Assembly (NCBI GenBank): GCA_026395675.1 | Contig: JAPLYF010000054.1 | Span: 1 to 22,611, forward strand | DNA length: 22,611 nt | Source of the DNA: Candidatus Parcubacteria bacterium | GTDB taxonomy: Bacteria; Patescibacteriota; Patescibacteriia; CAIXNZ01 | Reading direction: 5' to 3' | Part shown: positions 14,214 through 21,066 of the stretch, one piece after another | Numbering within the stretch: the first letter of the stretch is position 1 | Layout of the letters: the number at the start of each line of letters is the position of its first letter | Translations under genes and position numbers: made by a program | Notes under the pieces: generated by a model | What the model saw: the letters and a program-made list of their open reading frames with translations, nothing else | The model's database searches: none | Told to the model about the DNA's origin: nothing

Positions 14214-15254
14214 ATGATTTACAAACAAAACGCACCCCAAATACTAGCACAAATCAAAAAATCCTCTTATCCCTTATTAATCGCTCATGAAAATCCAGAC
14301 GGCGATACTTTGGGCGCTTCTTTGGCATTGGCTCAGCTTTTGGAAAAGGAGAACAAACAATTTCAACATTTTTGCATAGACAAAGCGCCCAGTTATTTTA
14401 ATTTTTTGCCGAAAATAGAAAACATTATTTCAGCCCCAAATAAAATTAATCTGCAATCACATGATCTGCTTATTGCTCTTGATTGCGGCGACTTAAAAAG
14501 AACTGGCATAGCTGAAGACATTCAAAAAATTAAAACTCCTAATATTTTAGTTAATATTGATCACCACCAAAGCAATGATTTTTTCGGCCATTTAAACTTG
14601 GTTATTCCGCAGGCCTCTTCGACTAGTGAAATTATGTATAACTTTTTTAAATTTCACGGCCTGCCAATTGATAAATATATGGCCACCAATCTTTTAACCG
14701 GCATTCTGACTGACACTATGAATTTTACTAATGCGGCAACCACTACTGAAAGCTTGAAAATTGCTTCAGAATTATTAAAGGTTGGCGCACGGCTAAATCA
14801 AATCATGAGCAATATTGTCAAAAATAAAAATTTTGAGGTCTTAAAGCTCTGGGGTAATTTATTAGATAAAATTGAATATAATCCAGAATATAATTTTGCT
14901 TATACCACTATTACTCAAAAGGATCTTTTGGCAGAGCAAATATCGGCCGAGAGTGTTGATGGTTTAGCTAATTTTTTAAGCAACCTGCAAGATACGGATT
15001 TTATTTTAGTTTTGAGCGAGGAAGAAAATGATTTAATCAAAGTTAGCTTAAGAACAACCAAAGAGGATATTGATGTCAGCCAATTAGCCAAGGCCTTTAA
15101 TGGCGGTGGCCATAAAAAAGCAGCTGGCTTTAAAATTGCCAAGCCCAGCCCAGACAATTCAGACTGGAAAAATCCTACCATCAATGCTATAATAAATAAA
15201 CTTAGAGCTCTCAATTCTGAATTATCCCGAAGGGATCCCTTTGGGATAAAATAA
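14214..15254 (+). CDS. nrnA: DHH/DHHA1 nanoRNase and pAp phosphatase (NrnA family)
   Basis: This 346-residue DHH-family phosphoesterase probably degrades 2-5 nt RNA fragments, and pAp, in the cytoplasm. Mn-binding motifs are HENPDGD (25-31), LIALDCGD (around Asp90) and NIDHH (Asp116-His117-His118). The C-terminal DHHA1 substrate-binding motif GGGHKKAAGF is at 297-306. The ATG at 14214 has no SD. The reading frame runs into a dispersed 28-bp palindrome. Residues 337 to 345 (ending SRRDPFGI) are encoded by the repeat, and the stop lies just behind it. The natural end may have been a few residues earlier. The domain itself is complete. Confidence 0.94.
   Translation: MIYKQNAPQILAQIKKSSYPLLIAHENPDGDTLGASLALAQLLEKENKQFQHFCIDKAPSYFNFLPKIENIISAPNKINLQSHDLLIALDCGDLKRTGIAEDIQKIKTPNILVNIDHHQSNDFFGHLNLVIPQASSTSEIMYNFFKFHGLPIDKYMATNLLTGILTDTMNFTNAATTTESLKIASELLKVGARLNQIMSNIVKNKNFEVLKLWGNLLDKIEYNPEYNFAYTTITQKDLLAEQISAESVDGLANFLSNLQDTDFILVLSEEENDLIKVSLRTTKEDIDVSQLAKAFNGGGHKKAAGFKIAKPSPDNSDWKNPTINAIINKLRALNSELSRRDPFGIK
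15222..15249. repeat. 28-bp dispersed palindrome, copy 2, inside the nrnA 3' end
   Basis: TTATCCC at one end and GGGATAA at the other flank the core AAGGGATCCCTT; with one G-U pair the hairpin is perfect. It overlaps the last ten codons of nrnA. It matches the copy at 2109-2136 in 25 of 28 positions. Confidence 0.8.
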
Positions 15255-15285
15255 ATATAAATTTCAGAATTCAGCTCTCATAATT

Positions 15286-15336
15286 TCCGCCAAAGGCGCC
15301 GTGCCTGCCGGCAGGCAGGGATCAGCCTCTGGCGGA
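15286..15336. repeat. Palindromic GGCGG/CCTGCCGGCAGG element
   Basis: TCCGCCAAAGGC (15286-15297) and GCCTCTGGCGGA (15325-15336) form the outer stem with one mismatch. The centre holds TGCCTGCCGGCAGGCAGG (15302-15319), itself palindromic. It sits 20 bp upstream of clpP and resembles high-copy palindromes I associate with Parcubacteria genomes. Confidence 0.75.
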
Positions 15337-15356
15337 CATAATTAATTAACAAATTT

Positions 15357-15959
15357 ATGCCTAAACAAAAAGAAATGCAAAATTCGGTCTTAGTGCCCAC
15401 AGTTATTGAAAAATCATCTTCTGGGGAAAGAGCATATGATATTTATTCGCGCTTATTAAAGGAAAGAATCATCTTTTTGGGCTCACCTATTTCTGATGCT
15501 GTCGCCAATACCGTAATCGCCCAAATGCTCTTTTTAGACAGCGAGGACTCTAAGAAAGATATTAAACTCTATATAAATTCCCCAGGCGGTTCAGTGACAG
15601 CCGGGCTGGCAATTTATGACACCATGCAATTTGTCAAATCAGATGTTTCTACAATTTGCGTGGGTATTGCCGCTTCAATGGCTGCTTTCTTATTAGCTTC
15701 TGGCGCCAAAGGCAAAAGATTAGCTCTGCCCAATTCTGAAGTCATGCTCCATCAGGTTATGGGTGGCGCTGAAGGTCAGGCCACTGATATTAAAATCAGG
15801 GCAGAACATATCCTGAGAATAAAAGACAAGCTTAATGAAATCTTGTCCAAGCATACCAAGCAGCCAATCAGTAAAATTGAGAAAGATACTGATCGGGATT
15901 TTTTCCAAAGCGCTGCTGAAGCAGTCAAATATGGTTTAATTGATAAAATCATAGAATAA
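15357..15959 (+). CDS. clpP: ATP-dependent Clp protease proteolytic subunit
   Basis: This 200-residue serine peptidase forms a 14-subunit barrel and works with a Clp ATPase to degrade unfolded or tagged proteins. The catalytic triad is visible: Ser107 in GIAASMAA, His132 in EVMLHQ and Asp181 in DRDFF. Also present are the family landmarks YINSPGGSVTAGLAIYD (72-88) and the activator-docking N-terminal region (VLVPTVIEKSSSGERAYDIY). The ATG at 15357 gives normal length. It has no SD and no clear promoter of its own. No Clp ATPase gene is in the window. The palindromic element lies just upstream. Confidence 0.98.
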   Translation: MPKQKEMQNSVLVPTVIEKSSSGERAYDIYSRLLKERIIFLGSPISDAVANTVIAQMLFLDSEDSKKDIKLYINSPGGSVTAGLAIYDTMQFVKSDVSTICVGIAASMAAFLLASGAKGKRLALPNSEVMLHQVMGGAEGQATDIKIRAEHILRIKDKLNEILSKHTKQPISKIEKDTDRDFFQSAAEAVKYGLIDKIIE

Positions 15960-15989
15960 GCCCTAAAAGGGAGCCTTATGCTCTAATCT

Positions 15990-16017
15990 TAGCCCTAAAA
16001 GGGCCCCTTCGGGGCTA
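15990..16017. repeat. 28-bp palindrome, divergent copy 3
   Basis: TAGCCC (15990-15995) and GGGCTA (16012-16017) enclose AAAAGGGCCCCTT. It has the same length and layout as the copies at 2109 and 15222, with compensating base changes in the stem. A truncated relative is at about 15957-15978, overlapping the clpP stop. Confidence 0.6.
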
Positions 16018-16045
16018 AATTTAAGCGATAACAAAATTTGCTTGC

Positions 16046-16074
16046 TTGACAAAAAAATTTGGATGTGATAAATT
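16046..16074 (+). promoter_or_regulatory. Strong promoter of a non-coding RNA
   Basis: TTGACA (16046-16051), a 17-bp spacer and TAAATT (16069-16074), helped by an extended -10 TGA at 16066-16068. The predicted start near 16081 coincides with the first base pairs of a long hairpin. Confidence 0.85.
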
Positions 16075-16079
16075 TAAAC

Positions 16080-16272
16080 ATCGCTCAACTGATGTCTGAC
16101 TATTTTTTCTTCCCCCTGAAAGGAGTCAGCTCAGTTAGCGATTTATAGAAGCAAATTATTTAATTTGTTTCTAAAAAACTGCAGGCACGATAAGCATGGG
16201 AACGTAAGAAAGGATTTAATCCGGCTCCGGCTAGATTACTCCTTACTCGCGTTTTCTTGTCTGCAGTTTTTT
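16080..16272 (+). ncRNA. Probable independent structured RNA, about 190 nt
   Basis: Behind a strong promoter lie three stem-loops in a row and no gene on this strand. Stem 1 is ATCGCT, AACTGA, CTGACT pairing with AGTCAG, TCAGTT, AGCGAT (16080-16142). Stem 2 is AGAA-GCAAATT pairing with AATTTG-TTTCT (about 16147-16172). Stem 3 is AAAAAACTGCAG (16173-16184) pairing with CTGCAGTTTTTT (16261-16272). Stem 3 encloses a 76-nt structured insert, including GTAAG...CTTAC, and ends in the T-run of a terminator. Size is 6S-like but the three-stem shape is not. I see no RNase P, tmRNA or SRP signature. Confidence 0.7.
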
Positions 16273-16282
16273 GGAAGAAAAG

Positions 16283-16316
16283 AAAAAAATCGCCTCATTC
16301 TTGAAGCGATTTTTTT
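16283..16316. terminator. Bidirectional terminator between the ncRNA and the SecG-like gene
   Basis: AAAAAAATCGC (16283-16293) and GCGATTTTTTT (16306-16316) are perfectly complementary with a 12-nt loop. It can end the plus-strand RNA and, on the minus strand, the 74-residue gene whose stop is 30 bp away. Confidence 0.85.
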
Positions 16317-16345
16317 GTTTTAGGCAATTCAATAATAATTTGAAC

Positions 16346-16570
16346 TTATCTGGCAAAAACCAGTACCAGAGAGGAAAGAAACCAAGCGATTCCGAAAAAC
16401 ATGGCTATGATGTTTAAAATCACCTGGGTTTTGCCGAATTTTTCTGTAAAAGAACCGGTCGGCGTTTGCGGTTGGTTATTAAAAACGTTTGCTTTGTAGT
16501 ATTTGTGCAGAAAAGCGATTGCGGCAAATACGGCAAAAAGCATCATCAATACTAAATGTACGTTTCCCAT
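16346..16570 (-). CDS. Small two-helix membrane protein, SecG-like
   Basis: This 74-residue protein has two membrane segments (about 5-24 and 50-71). They are joined by a polar loop (KANVFNNQPQTPTGSFTEKFGK). SecG, the auxiliary subunit of the SecYEG translocon, has this size and topology and a Gly/Phe-containing loop followed by a T-x-I/V-L-rich second helix. The second helix here (TQVILNIIAMFFGIAWFLSS) fits, but the N-terminal helix and loop are only weakly similar. AAAGGAGGA lies 5 nt before the ATG, a strong SD. It is 71 bp behind the VanW gene, probably in one operon. An unrelated small membrane protein is the alternative. Confidence 0.6.
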   Translation of the reverse strand: MGNVHLVLMMLFAVFAAIAFLHKYYKANVFNNQPQTPTGSFTEKFGKTQVILNIIAMFFGIAWFLSSLVLVFAR

Positions 16571-16641
16571 TTTATTCCTCCTTTACTTTCAACGTATAAC
16601 TAACAAAATCATCAAACTGATCCCTAAGCCATCTAATATCT

Positions 16642-18567
16642 TCAAACACTATTTGTATTTTGATTACCACTACTACCACTCGCGCCACTAGTTGAATCTG
16701 CTGTCCCATTTTCTGGAGTGGTGGTTACCGCTGGTGTCGGCTGTAAACCAACTTCATAAATATTTGGCCAGGCAACATAATGGCTGCGGAAAATTTCTTC
16801 TTTTTTCTCGCCGGCGGCATTAGTTATATAACGGTAAAAATTGGCATCGGCGCCGCGTCGTCCTTTTTCCATCAGCTTTTTCTCGCCTGGTTTTAAGACC
16901 GGGTTCTCAATTAATCTATCTGCAGGCTGGGCTGTCCAATTATAAAGTTGCGGCTCTGTTATTTCAACCTTACGGCCATCACTAGTTCCCCAAAATTCAT
17001 AAGTCAAAATAGTGCCTTCAATTTTTATCTGGAGCAAAATATTATTGCCCGTATCATTATTAAACCGCAAATCAGGATGCGGGCCATAAATCGTGGCATC
17101 CATGCCAATTGGTTTATAATAAGAAACAATATAAGAATGAGGCCTTCTTTCAGTAATCGGCAGACCGGAATACAAGGCCACTCTGAACATTGTTGTGCCT
17201 ATTTGGCATAAACCTCCGCCATATTCTGGCAAGGTCCGATCTCCTTTAATGACAAATTCTGGAAAATAACCAGTTGAAGCATCAACCGGCCCAATAGCAT
17301 CAACAATGCTAAATTCACCCGGCGGAATAATTATGCCGTTTAAATGCGCGACTGCATTTTTTATATTTTTTATTCTATTGACATGGCTGCCCGCAAAATC
17401 CGAAACTCCTTTACCGATCAATTCTTTAATGCCAAAGTTGTTAATATCGCTAATTTTAACATTCGGCTCTGATTCTTTGACGCTTAACTCTGTTTGATTC
17501 TGTTTTAAATTGAAAAAATTCTCTTGCAGTGTTAATTTGCTTTTTTCCAAATCAACTTCGAGCCCTGGCTCACTAGGCACAAATTCAGTTACTTTGCCGT
17601 CTTGAAAAGTAAACTTAGCATCCTGGGGTAAAACATTTATTGTCTGAGAAATCGCTTGCAGCTTTTGATTAATCATCTCGTCTTTGAAGGTAAGCTTTAG
17701 CTCATTATTTTCCTTTTTAAACTCCAGCCAATTTTTAAATTCATCTCGAGGGATTTCCCATTTTTGATCTTTATAAGTTAATATAATATTTTCTTGTTTT
17801 AAGATATCATCAATCAAGGTCCTGGATTTTTCCGCTTCTGCCTGAATGACTTCGGCACTGGCGGCCTGGGTTTTTAATTCAACGGCATTTATAGATATTA
17901 AATTGATATTTTTCCTTAACTCAGCTGCACTCTGGCTATAATTAAAAATATAACCATCGCTTTCTTTTTCGATTCTATAGCTATTCTCTGGATTAAAAAC
18001 AATCTGAGCATTCATTGCCGGTTTTTCATACTGACTAAAATATTGCTTTAAAATTTCAACCAGTACTTTTTCATTCAAATTATAAATCAGCTCGATTTTC
18101 GGCTGATTTAAAAGGGCTAACAATTGTTCATTGAACATTTGTGGCAGATTGCCTTGATGGCCGATATTATAGGCCCTTTTTATCATGGCCATGGTATCAA
18201 AATCCAATATCTGAAAAGAAAGATCGGGATCAGCCGGTGAAATTGCATTAAATTCGACTTTAGCAACATTGCCATTATAATTAAAGCGCAGACCGTTTTG
18301 CTTAAGATTATCAATATAATCATTGAGTTTGTCTAGGGCCTGATCCTGCGTTAAACCTCCCAGATTAATGCCGTCAACATAAACTCCCTGAAAAATCTTA
18401 TCCCGATAAATATACTCATAAGCAAAAATCGGTGCGCTCAAAAAAATTGCTAAAAATAAACAAATAAAAAAAATAGTTAATATTTTAATTAACTTTTTTC
18501 TTCTTTTTTCATGTTCAGCTTTTTTATAATCCAAAATTTTTTTAAAAAATTCCTTTAAATTAATCAT
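16642..18567 (-). CDS. VanW-family membrane-anchored cell-envelope protein
   Basis: This 641-residue protein has a basic cytoplasmic N-terminus (1-27), one membrane helix (about 28-50) and a long outer part. A putative peptidoglycan-binding repeat starts at IFQGVYVDGINLGG (about 60). A second such region lies at about 250-350. The VanW domain spans about 380-520, with PPGEFSIVDAIGP, YGGGLCQIGTTMFRVAL and HPDLRFNNDTGNNILLQI. A G5-like beta region follows (about 530-610), then a Ser/Gly/Asn/Thr-rich tail. Domain order is typical of Gram-positive and CPR homologues; the biochemical role of VanW is unknown, and resistance should not be inferred. AGGAGAG 2 nt before the ATG supports the start. Hsp20 is 100 bp upstream. 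Confidence 0.93.
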   Translation of the reverse strand: MINLKEFFKKILDYKKAEHEKRRKKLIKILTIFFICLFLAIFLSAPIFAYEYIYRDKIFQGVYVDGINLGGLTQDQALDKLNDYIDNLKQNGLRFNYNGNVAKVEFNAISPADPDLSFQILDFDTMAMIKRAYNIGHQGNLPQMFNEQLLALLNQPKIELIYNLNEKVLVEILKQYFSQYEKPAMNAQIVFNPENSYRIEKESDGYIFNYSQSAAELRKNINLISINAVELKTQAASAEVIQAEAEKSRTLIDDILKQENIILTYKDQKWEIPRDEFKNWLEFKKENNELKLTFKDEMINQKLQAISQTINVLPQDAKFTFQDGKVTEFVPSEPGLEVDLEKSKLTLQENFFNLKQNQTELSVKESEPNVKISDINNFGIKELIGKGVSDFAGSHVNRIKNIKNAVAHLNGIIIPPGEFSIVDAIGPVDASTGYFPEFVIKGDRTLPEYGGGLCQIGTTMFRVALYSGLPITERRPHSYIVSYYKPIGMDATIYGPHPDLRFNNDTGNNILLQIKIEGTILTYEFWGTSDGRKVEITEPQLYNWTAQPADRLIENPVLKPGEKKLMEKGRRGADANFYRYITNAAGEKKEEIFRSHYVAWPNIYEVGLQPTPAVTTTPENGTADSTSGASGSSGNQNTNSV

Positions 18568-18667
18568 TTCTCTCCTATTAAATATTTTTTTTAATAATAT
18601 TTTAATTAAATTCTTTTTTACTTGGCTTTTTCGCCCTCAAGACAATCAATTATGATTTTAATCTCAC

Positions 18668-19138
18668 TTATTCCTCCCTGATTTGCACATTAATTTGTTT
18701 GGATTTCTGGGCCTTGGGCAAAATTATTTTTAAAACACCATTTCTGAAAAAGGCCTCAACCTTGTCGGCCTGCACTTCCACGGGCATAATTATTGAGCGA
18801 GAAAACCCTCCCCAATAACATTCTTTATAAAAATAATCTGCCTCTGTTTCTTCATATTCTTGCAAACGTTTGCCTCTGATGGTCAGTAAATCATTATGTA
18901 AATAAATTTCCAGGTCTTCTGGCTTAACGCCAGCAATTGTTGATTTGACAATAATATTGTCCTTGGTCTGGTAAACGTCAACGGCCAGCTGGCCTTCATA
19001 GTCCTCAGTAAACCATTGCTCTTCTTCTTTATTTTCAGCAGACAAATCCAAAAGATGAGAATCGCTTCCCTCTTTGTCCAGGCTTTGTTTAAGATCTTCT
19101 AAATTACTAAAAAAAACTGATGGTTGATCATTAGGCAT
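18668..19138 (-). CDS. Small heat shock protein (Hsp20/alpha-crystallin family)
   Basis: This 156-residue ATP-independent chaperone holds unfolding proteins. An acidic, probably disordered N-terminal arm (1-48) precedes the alpha-crystallin domain (about 50-140). That domain has LAVDVYQTKDNIIVKSTIAGVKPEDL, LTIRGKR and the signature FFRNGVLKIILPK near its end. The C-terminus carries an IxV/I-type anchor (INVQI). No SD is visible before the ATG. A promoter lies just upstream (19166-19194) and predicts a leader of only about 20 nt. No CIRCE operator is seen, so HrcA control is not supported. VanW follows 100 bp downstream on the same strand. Confidence 0.95.
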   Translation of the reverse strand: MPNDQPSVFFSNLEDLKQSLDKEGSDSHLLDLSAENKEEEQWFTEDYEGQLAVDVYQTKDNIIVKSTIAGVKPEDLEIYLHNDLLTIRGKRLQEYEETEADYFYKECYWGGFSRSIIMPVEVQADKVEAFFRNGVLKIILPKAQKSKQINVQIREE

Positions 19139-19165
19139 GATGATTTTTTAATTGTTCTTGTTTAA

Positions 19166-19194
19166 ATTATACTAAATTTGCCAAAGAAAAACAA
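19166..19194 (-). promoter_or_regulatory. Promoter of the Hsp20 gene
   Basis: On the minus strand TTGTTT (19194-19189), a 17-bp spacer and a consensus TATAAT (19171-19166). It diverges from the promoter at 19234-19242 on the plus strand. Confidence 0.65.
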
Positions 19195-19233
19195 ATTACC
19201 AAAGTTATCAACAGCTAATTCTTGACAATAATA

Positions 19234-19242
19234 TGATATAAT
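19234..19242 (+). promoter_or_regulatory. Extended -10 promoter of the 48-aa gene
   Basis: TGA followed by TATAAT (19237-19242) is an extended -10 box. A TTGACA at 19222-19227 is only 9 bp away and cannot be its -35. A start near 19250 gives a leader of about 120 nt. Confidence 0.6.
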
Positions 19243-19272
19243 TAAATTAAGAAAAAAACTGTCCTTTAAAAG

Positions 19273-19333
19273 AAAGGGGAATGTAAATGTAAAAAAAATT
19301 TGCGGCCAGGGCTTTCAGCTCCTTGAGCTGAAA
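19273..19333 (+). promoter_or_regulatory. Leader with two start-stop codons and a perfect hairpin
   Basis: AAAGGGG (19273-19279) is followed by two in-frame minimal ORFs, ATGTAA at 19281-19286 and ATGTAA at 19287-19292. Then comes a perfect 9-bp hairpin TTTCAGCTC-ctt-GAGCTGAAA (19313-19333). All lie upstream of the 48-residue gene and could control it; this is inference. Confidence 0.4.
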
Positions 19334-19370
19334 AAGGAAAAAACAAAGCAAATAAAACGAGGTAAAAGCA

Positions 19371-19517
19371 ATGAACAGCCTAATCTCTAATACCAAAGAA
19401 TTTAATTTAAATTATGAAGATAATTTAAGGGGAAAAATTAAATTCCATTTTATTAGGCCTGTTGCTCGGCGTAATTGGTTTTTAAGACCGGTTGCCCGAT
19501 GCGATGGCGGTCATTAA
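19371..19517 (+). CDS. Small basic protein of unknown function (48 aa)
   Basis: GAGGT lies 8 nt before the ATG at 19371, and an extended -10 promoter and a leader hairpin precede it. The product has 48 residues, starting MNSLISNTKEFNLNY. Its C-terminal half holds an internal repeat: F-I-RPVAR-RNW then F-L-RPVAR-CDGG, with a Cys at 44 and a His at the end. I know no family with this motif. A small hairpin AACGAG-aaattta-CTCGTT overlaps the stop. The next terminator is at 19664-19695; between them there is only AT-rich sequence with one more hairpin (TCGTCT/AGACGA near 19588-19608). The region might instead be a structured RNA, but the SD favours coding. Confidence 0.5.
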   Translation: MNSLISNTKEFNLNYEDNLRGKIKFHFIRPVARRNWFLRPVARCDGGH

Positions 19518-19663
19518 CGAGAAATTTACTCGTTTAATATTCAAGAAAATATTGCAATTTATTCCGCAAATAAAAATCGTCTGCTCTGTTTTAGACGAAG
19601 AATCTTAAATTATATTTACAATCAAAATAATCATCGCAAATCTACCCTCTTTCTAAATATACC

Positions 19664-19695
19664 AAAAGCCCTACTCCTTGCTAGGGCTTTTTTCT
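19664..19695. terminator. Bidirectional terminator
   Basis: AAAAGCCCTA (19664-19673) and TAGGGCTTTT (19682-19691) pair over 10 bp with an 8-nt loop, followed by more T. It serves the plus-strand small gene and the minus-strand TrmB operon, whose stop is 18 bp away. Confidence 0.85.
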
Positions 19696-19708
19696 TATTT
19701 TAATTTTT

Positions 19709-20485
19709 TTATTTCTTTGTCTTGAATGGCAAATATTTGTCAGCCCCCTGCCAAGCAAGATTAAATAAAAAACGCAGACCGTCAACAATTGCTTTATTTT
19801 CTATAATTATTCCCATGTACTCTCCTTTAGCTGACAAAATAGCTGCTTTATTATTATATAAAACAATCTCAGCATTAAAGGGGTTTTTATTTTCCGGCAA
19901 ATATCTTCTTTCTTCTTTATAAAAGAAAGGTAAATTAGGAATTGGTTCTCTGGGATTATATATCACAATGGATCGGCCTTGGATTTTTTTCTGTCTTATG
20001 GCCTGACGATGATCATTTTTGGAAACAGGGAATTGCTTCAGGGCAAAATTGATATTAAAAATCTCATCAGTAAATTTTGGGCTTGAACGAACAATATCTT
20101 TTTGAATCATTTTCGACCCTTCTTTTCCTTCAAAAAATCTCACCTTGGCTTTTTCACCAGTTACTTTCTGAAACATCTCCAATTCTGGCAGCATTTCTTT
20201 AGCCAGCTTAATTTTTACTTCCACATCCTCTTTTTTCCTTTCCAGCAAATCAATTATTTGCTGGGGGCTTTCCATCCTAAAAATAGTCTTATTTTTCTTA
20301 TTTAATCTCCGAACCAAGCCTAAACTCATCAGATTATCAAGCGCAATATAAGTTGTGGCGCGATTAATGCCAGATCTTATAGCCAGTTCCTGCGCAGGAG
20401 CCTCGCCTGCTTCGAGCAAAGACTCGTAAATCCTGGCTTCTTTTTCATTAAGGCAAATCTGCTGAAGCTTTTTCGCAAAACTCAT
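19709..20485 (-). CDS. TrmB-family transcriptional regulator
   Basis: This 258-residue protein has an N-terminal winged helix-turn-helix (about 10-75). The recognition region is QELAIRSGINRATTYIALDNLMSLGLV, followed by a helical linker rich in Lys and Glu (about 80-105). The C-terminal sensor-like domain ends near GADKYLPF. TrmB-type regulators are common in archaea and CPR and often respond to sugars; the ligand cannot be read here. I use the ATG at 20485 because the in-frame TTG at 20494 has no better SD. It is last in the lipid operon, 21 bp behind the methyltransferase. It may regulate that operon or the divergent genes nearby. Confidence 0.85.
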   Translation of the reverse strand: MSFAKKLQQICLNEKEARIYESLLEAGEAPAQELAIRSGINRATTYIALDNLMSLGLVRRLNKKNKTIFRMESPQQIIDLLERKKEDVEVKIKLAKEMLPELEMFQKVTGEKAKVRFFEGKEGSKMIQKDIVRSSPKFTDEIFNINFALKQFPVSKNDHRQAIRQKKIQGRSIVIYNPREPIPNLPFFYKEERRYLPENKNPFNAEIVLYNNKAAILSAKGEYMGIIIENKAIVDGLRFLFNLAWQGADKYLPFKTKK

Positions 20486-20506
20486 ACTTTTCAATGGTTT
20501 AATTTT

Positions 20507-21064
20507 TTAAATTTTTTTATACAGGTAAATACTATCTTTGCTGGTGATGTGCTCTGCTACTTCTTGAAATCCGATCGTATCCTCCAAGGGAAACATATAG
20601 GAAATAATTCTGGTGCCTGGCTTTAAATTTTGGAACTTGGGCGTCAGAGTCCTCAGCGCTGCTGGAGTGAGAAAGCAAAAAATCACCTCAAATTCATTTA
20701 AATTAGTATTAAAAAAATCTTGATTGACAATCTGGATCCTGCTTTTAATAAAAGGATGTAAAAAAAGAAAAATTTTACTGACTAAACGCAACGTGAATGA
20801 TTTTTCAATGCCGACAAGCAAATTTTTTTTATGCCTTTTAGCCACTTTGATTAAAATTCTGCCTGTTCCCGATCCTAAATCTACAATGCGCTCGTTATCC
20901 TTGATATCAGCCAGCTCAATCATGTGCCTAATTATTTTTTTGGGTGTTGGCACGAAAGGCACCACATCTCTAAAACTAAACATGATAAAACTAATAAAAC
21001 CCAAAATAATCAGGGCAATGATCAATAACAAATATTTTAAAATAATTAAACTGCTGAGCAGCAT
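20507..21064 (-). CDS. Membrane-anchored class I SAM-dependent methyltransferase, FAM173-like
   Basis: This 185-residue protein has one N-terminal membrane helix (about 5-30), then VPFVPTPKKIIRHMIELA (35-52). Motif I for S-adenosylmethionine follows (VDLGSGTGRI, 61-70), then an acidic motif II residue (GIEKS, Glu87). The arrangement of membrane helix, then PF-V-TP, then VDLGSGTGR resembles FAM173/ATPSCKMT proteins. Their eukaryotic members methylate a lysine of the ATP synthase c-subunit in the mitochondrial membrane. A membrane-protein lysine target is therefore a reasonable guess, not shown. It starts 2 bp behind the phosphatidyltransferase gene, so the two are translationally coupled. Another substrate such as a lipid is possible given the neighbours. 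Confidence 0.8.
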   Translation of the reverse strand: MLLSSLIILKYLLLIIALIILGFISFIMFSFRDVVPFVPTPKKIIRHMIELADIKDNERIVDLGSGTGRILIKVAKRHKKNLLVGIEKSFTLRLVSKIFLFLHPFIKSRIQIVNQDFFNTNLNEFEVIFCFLTPAALRTLTPKFQNLKPGTRIISYMFPLEDTIGFQEVAEHITSKDSIYLYKKI

Positions 21065-21066
21065 AT

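Noticed and set aside
16092..16148. 18-codon ATG frame inside the 16.1 kb RNA
   Set aside because: It has no SD and lies within a long hairpin, so RNA structure explains the sequence better.
16642..18567. Vancomycin resistance gene
   Set aside because: VanW-domain proteins are common envelope proteins in susceptible bacteria. No vanHAX-type genes are present.
19222..19242. TTGACA plus TATAAT as a standard promoter
   Set aside because: The spacing is only 9 bp. The TATAAT is instead explained by an extended -10 box.
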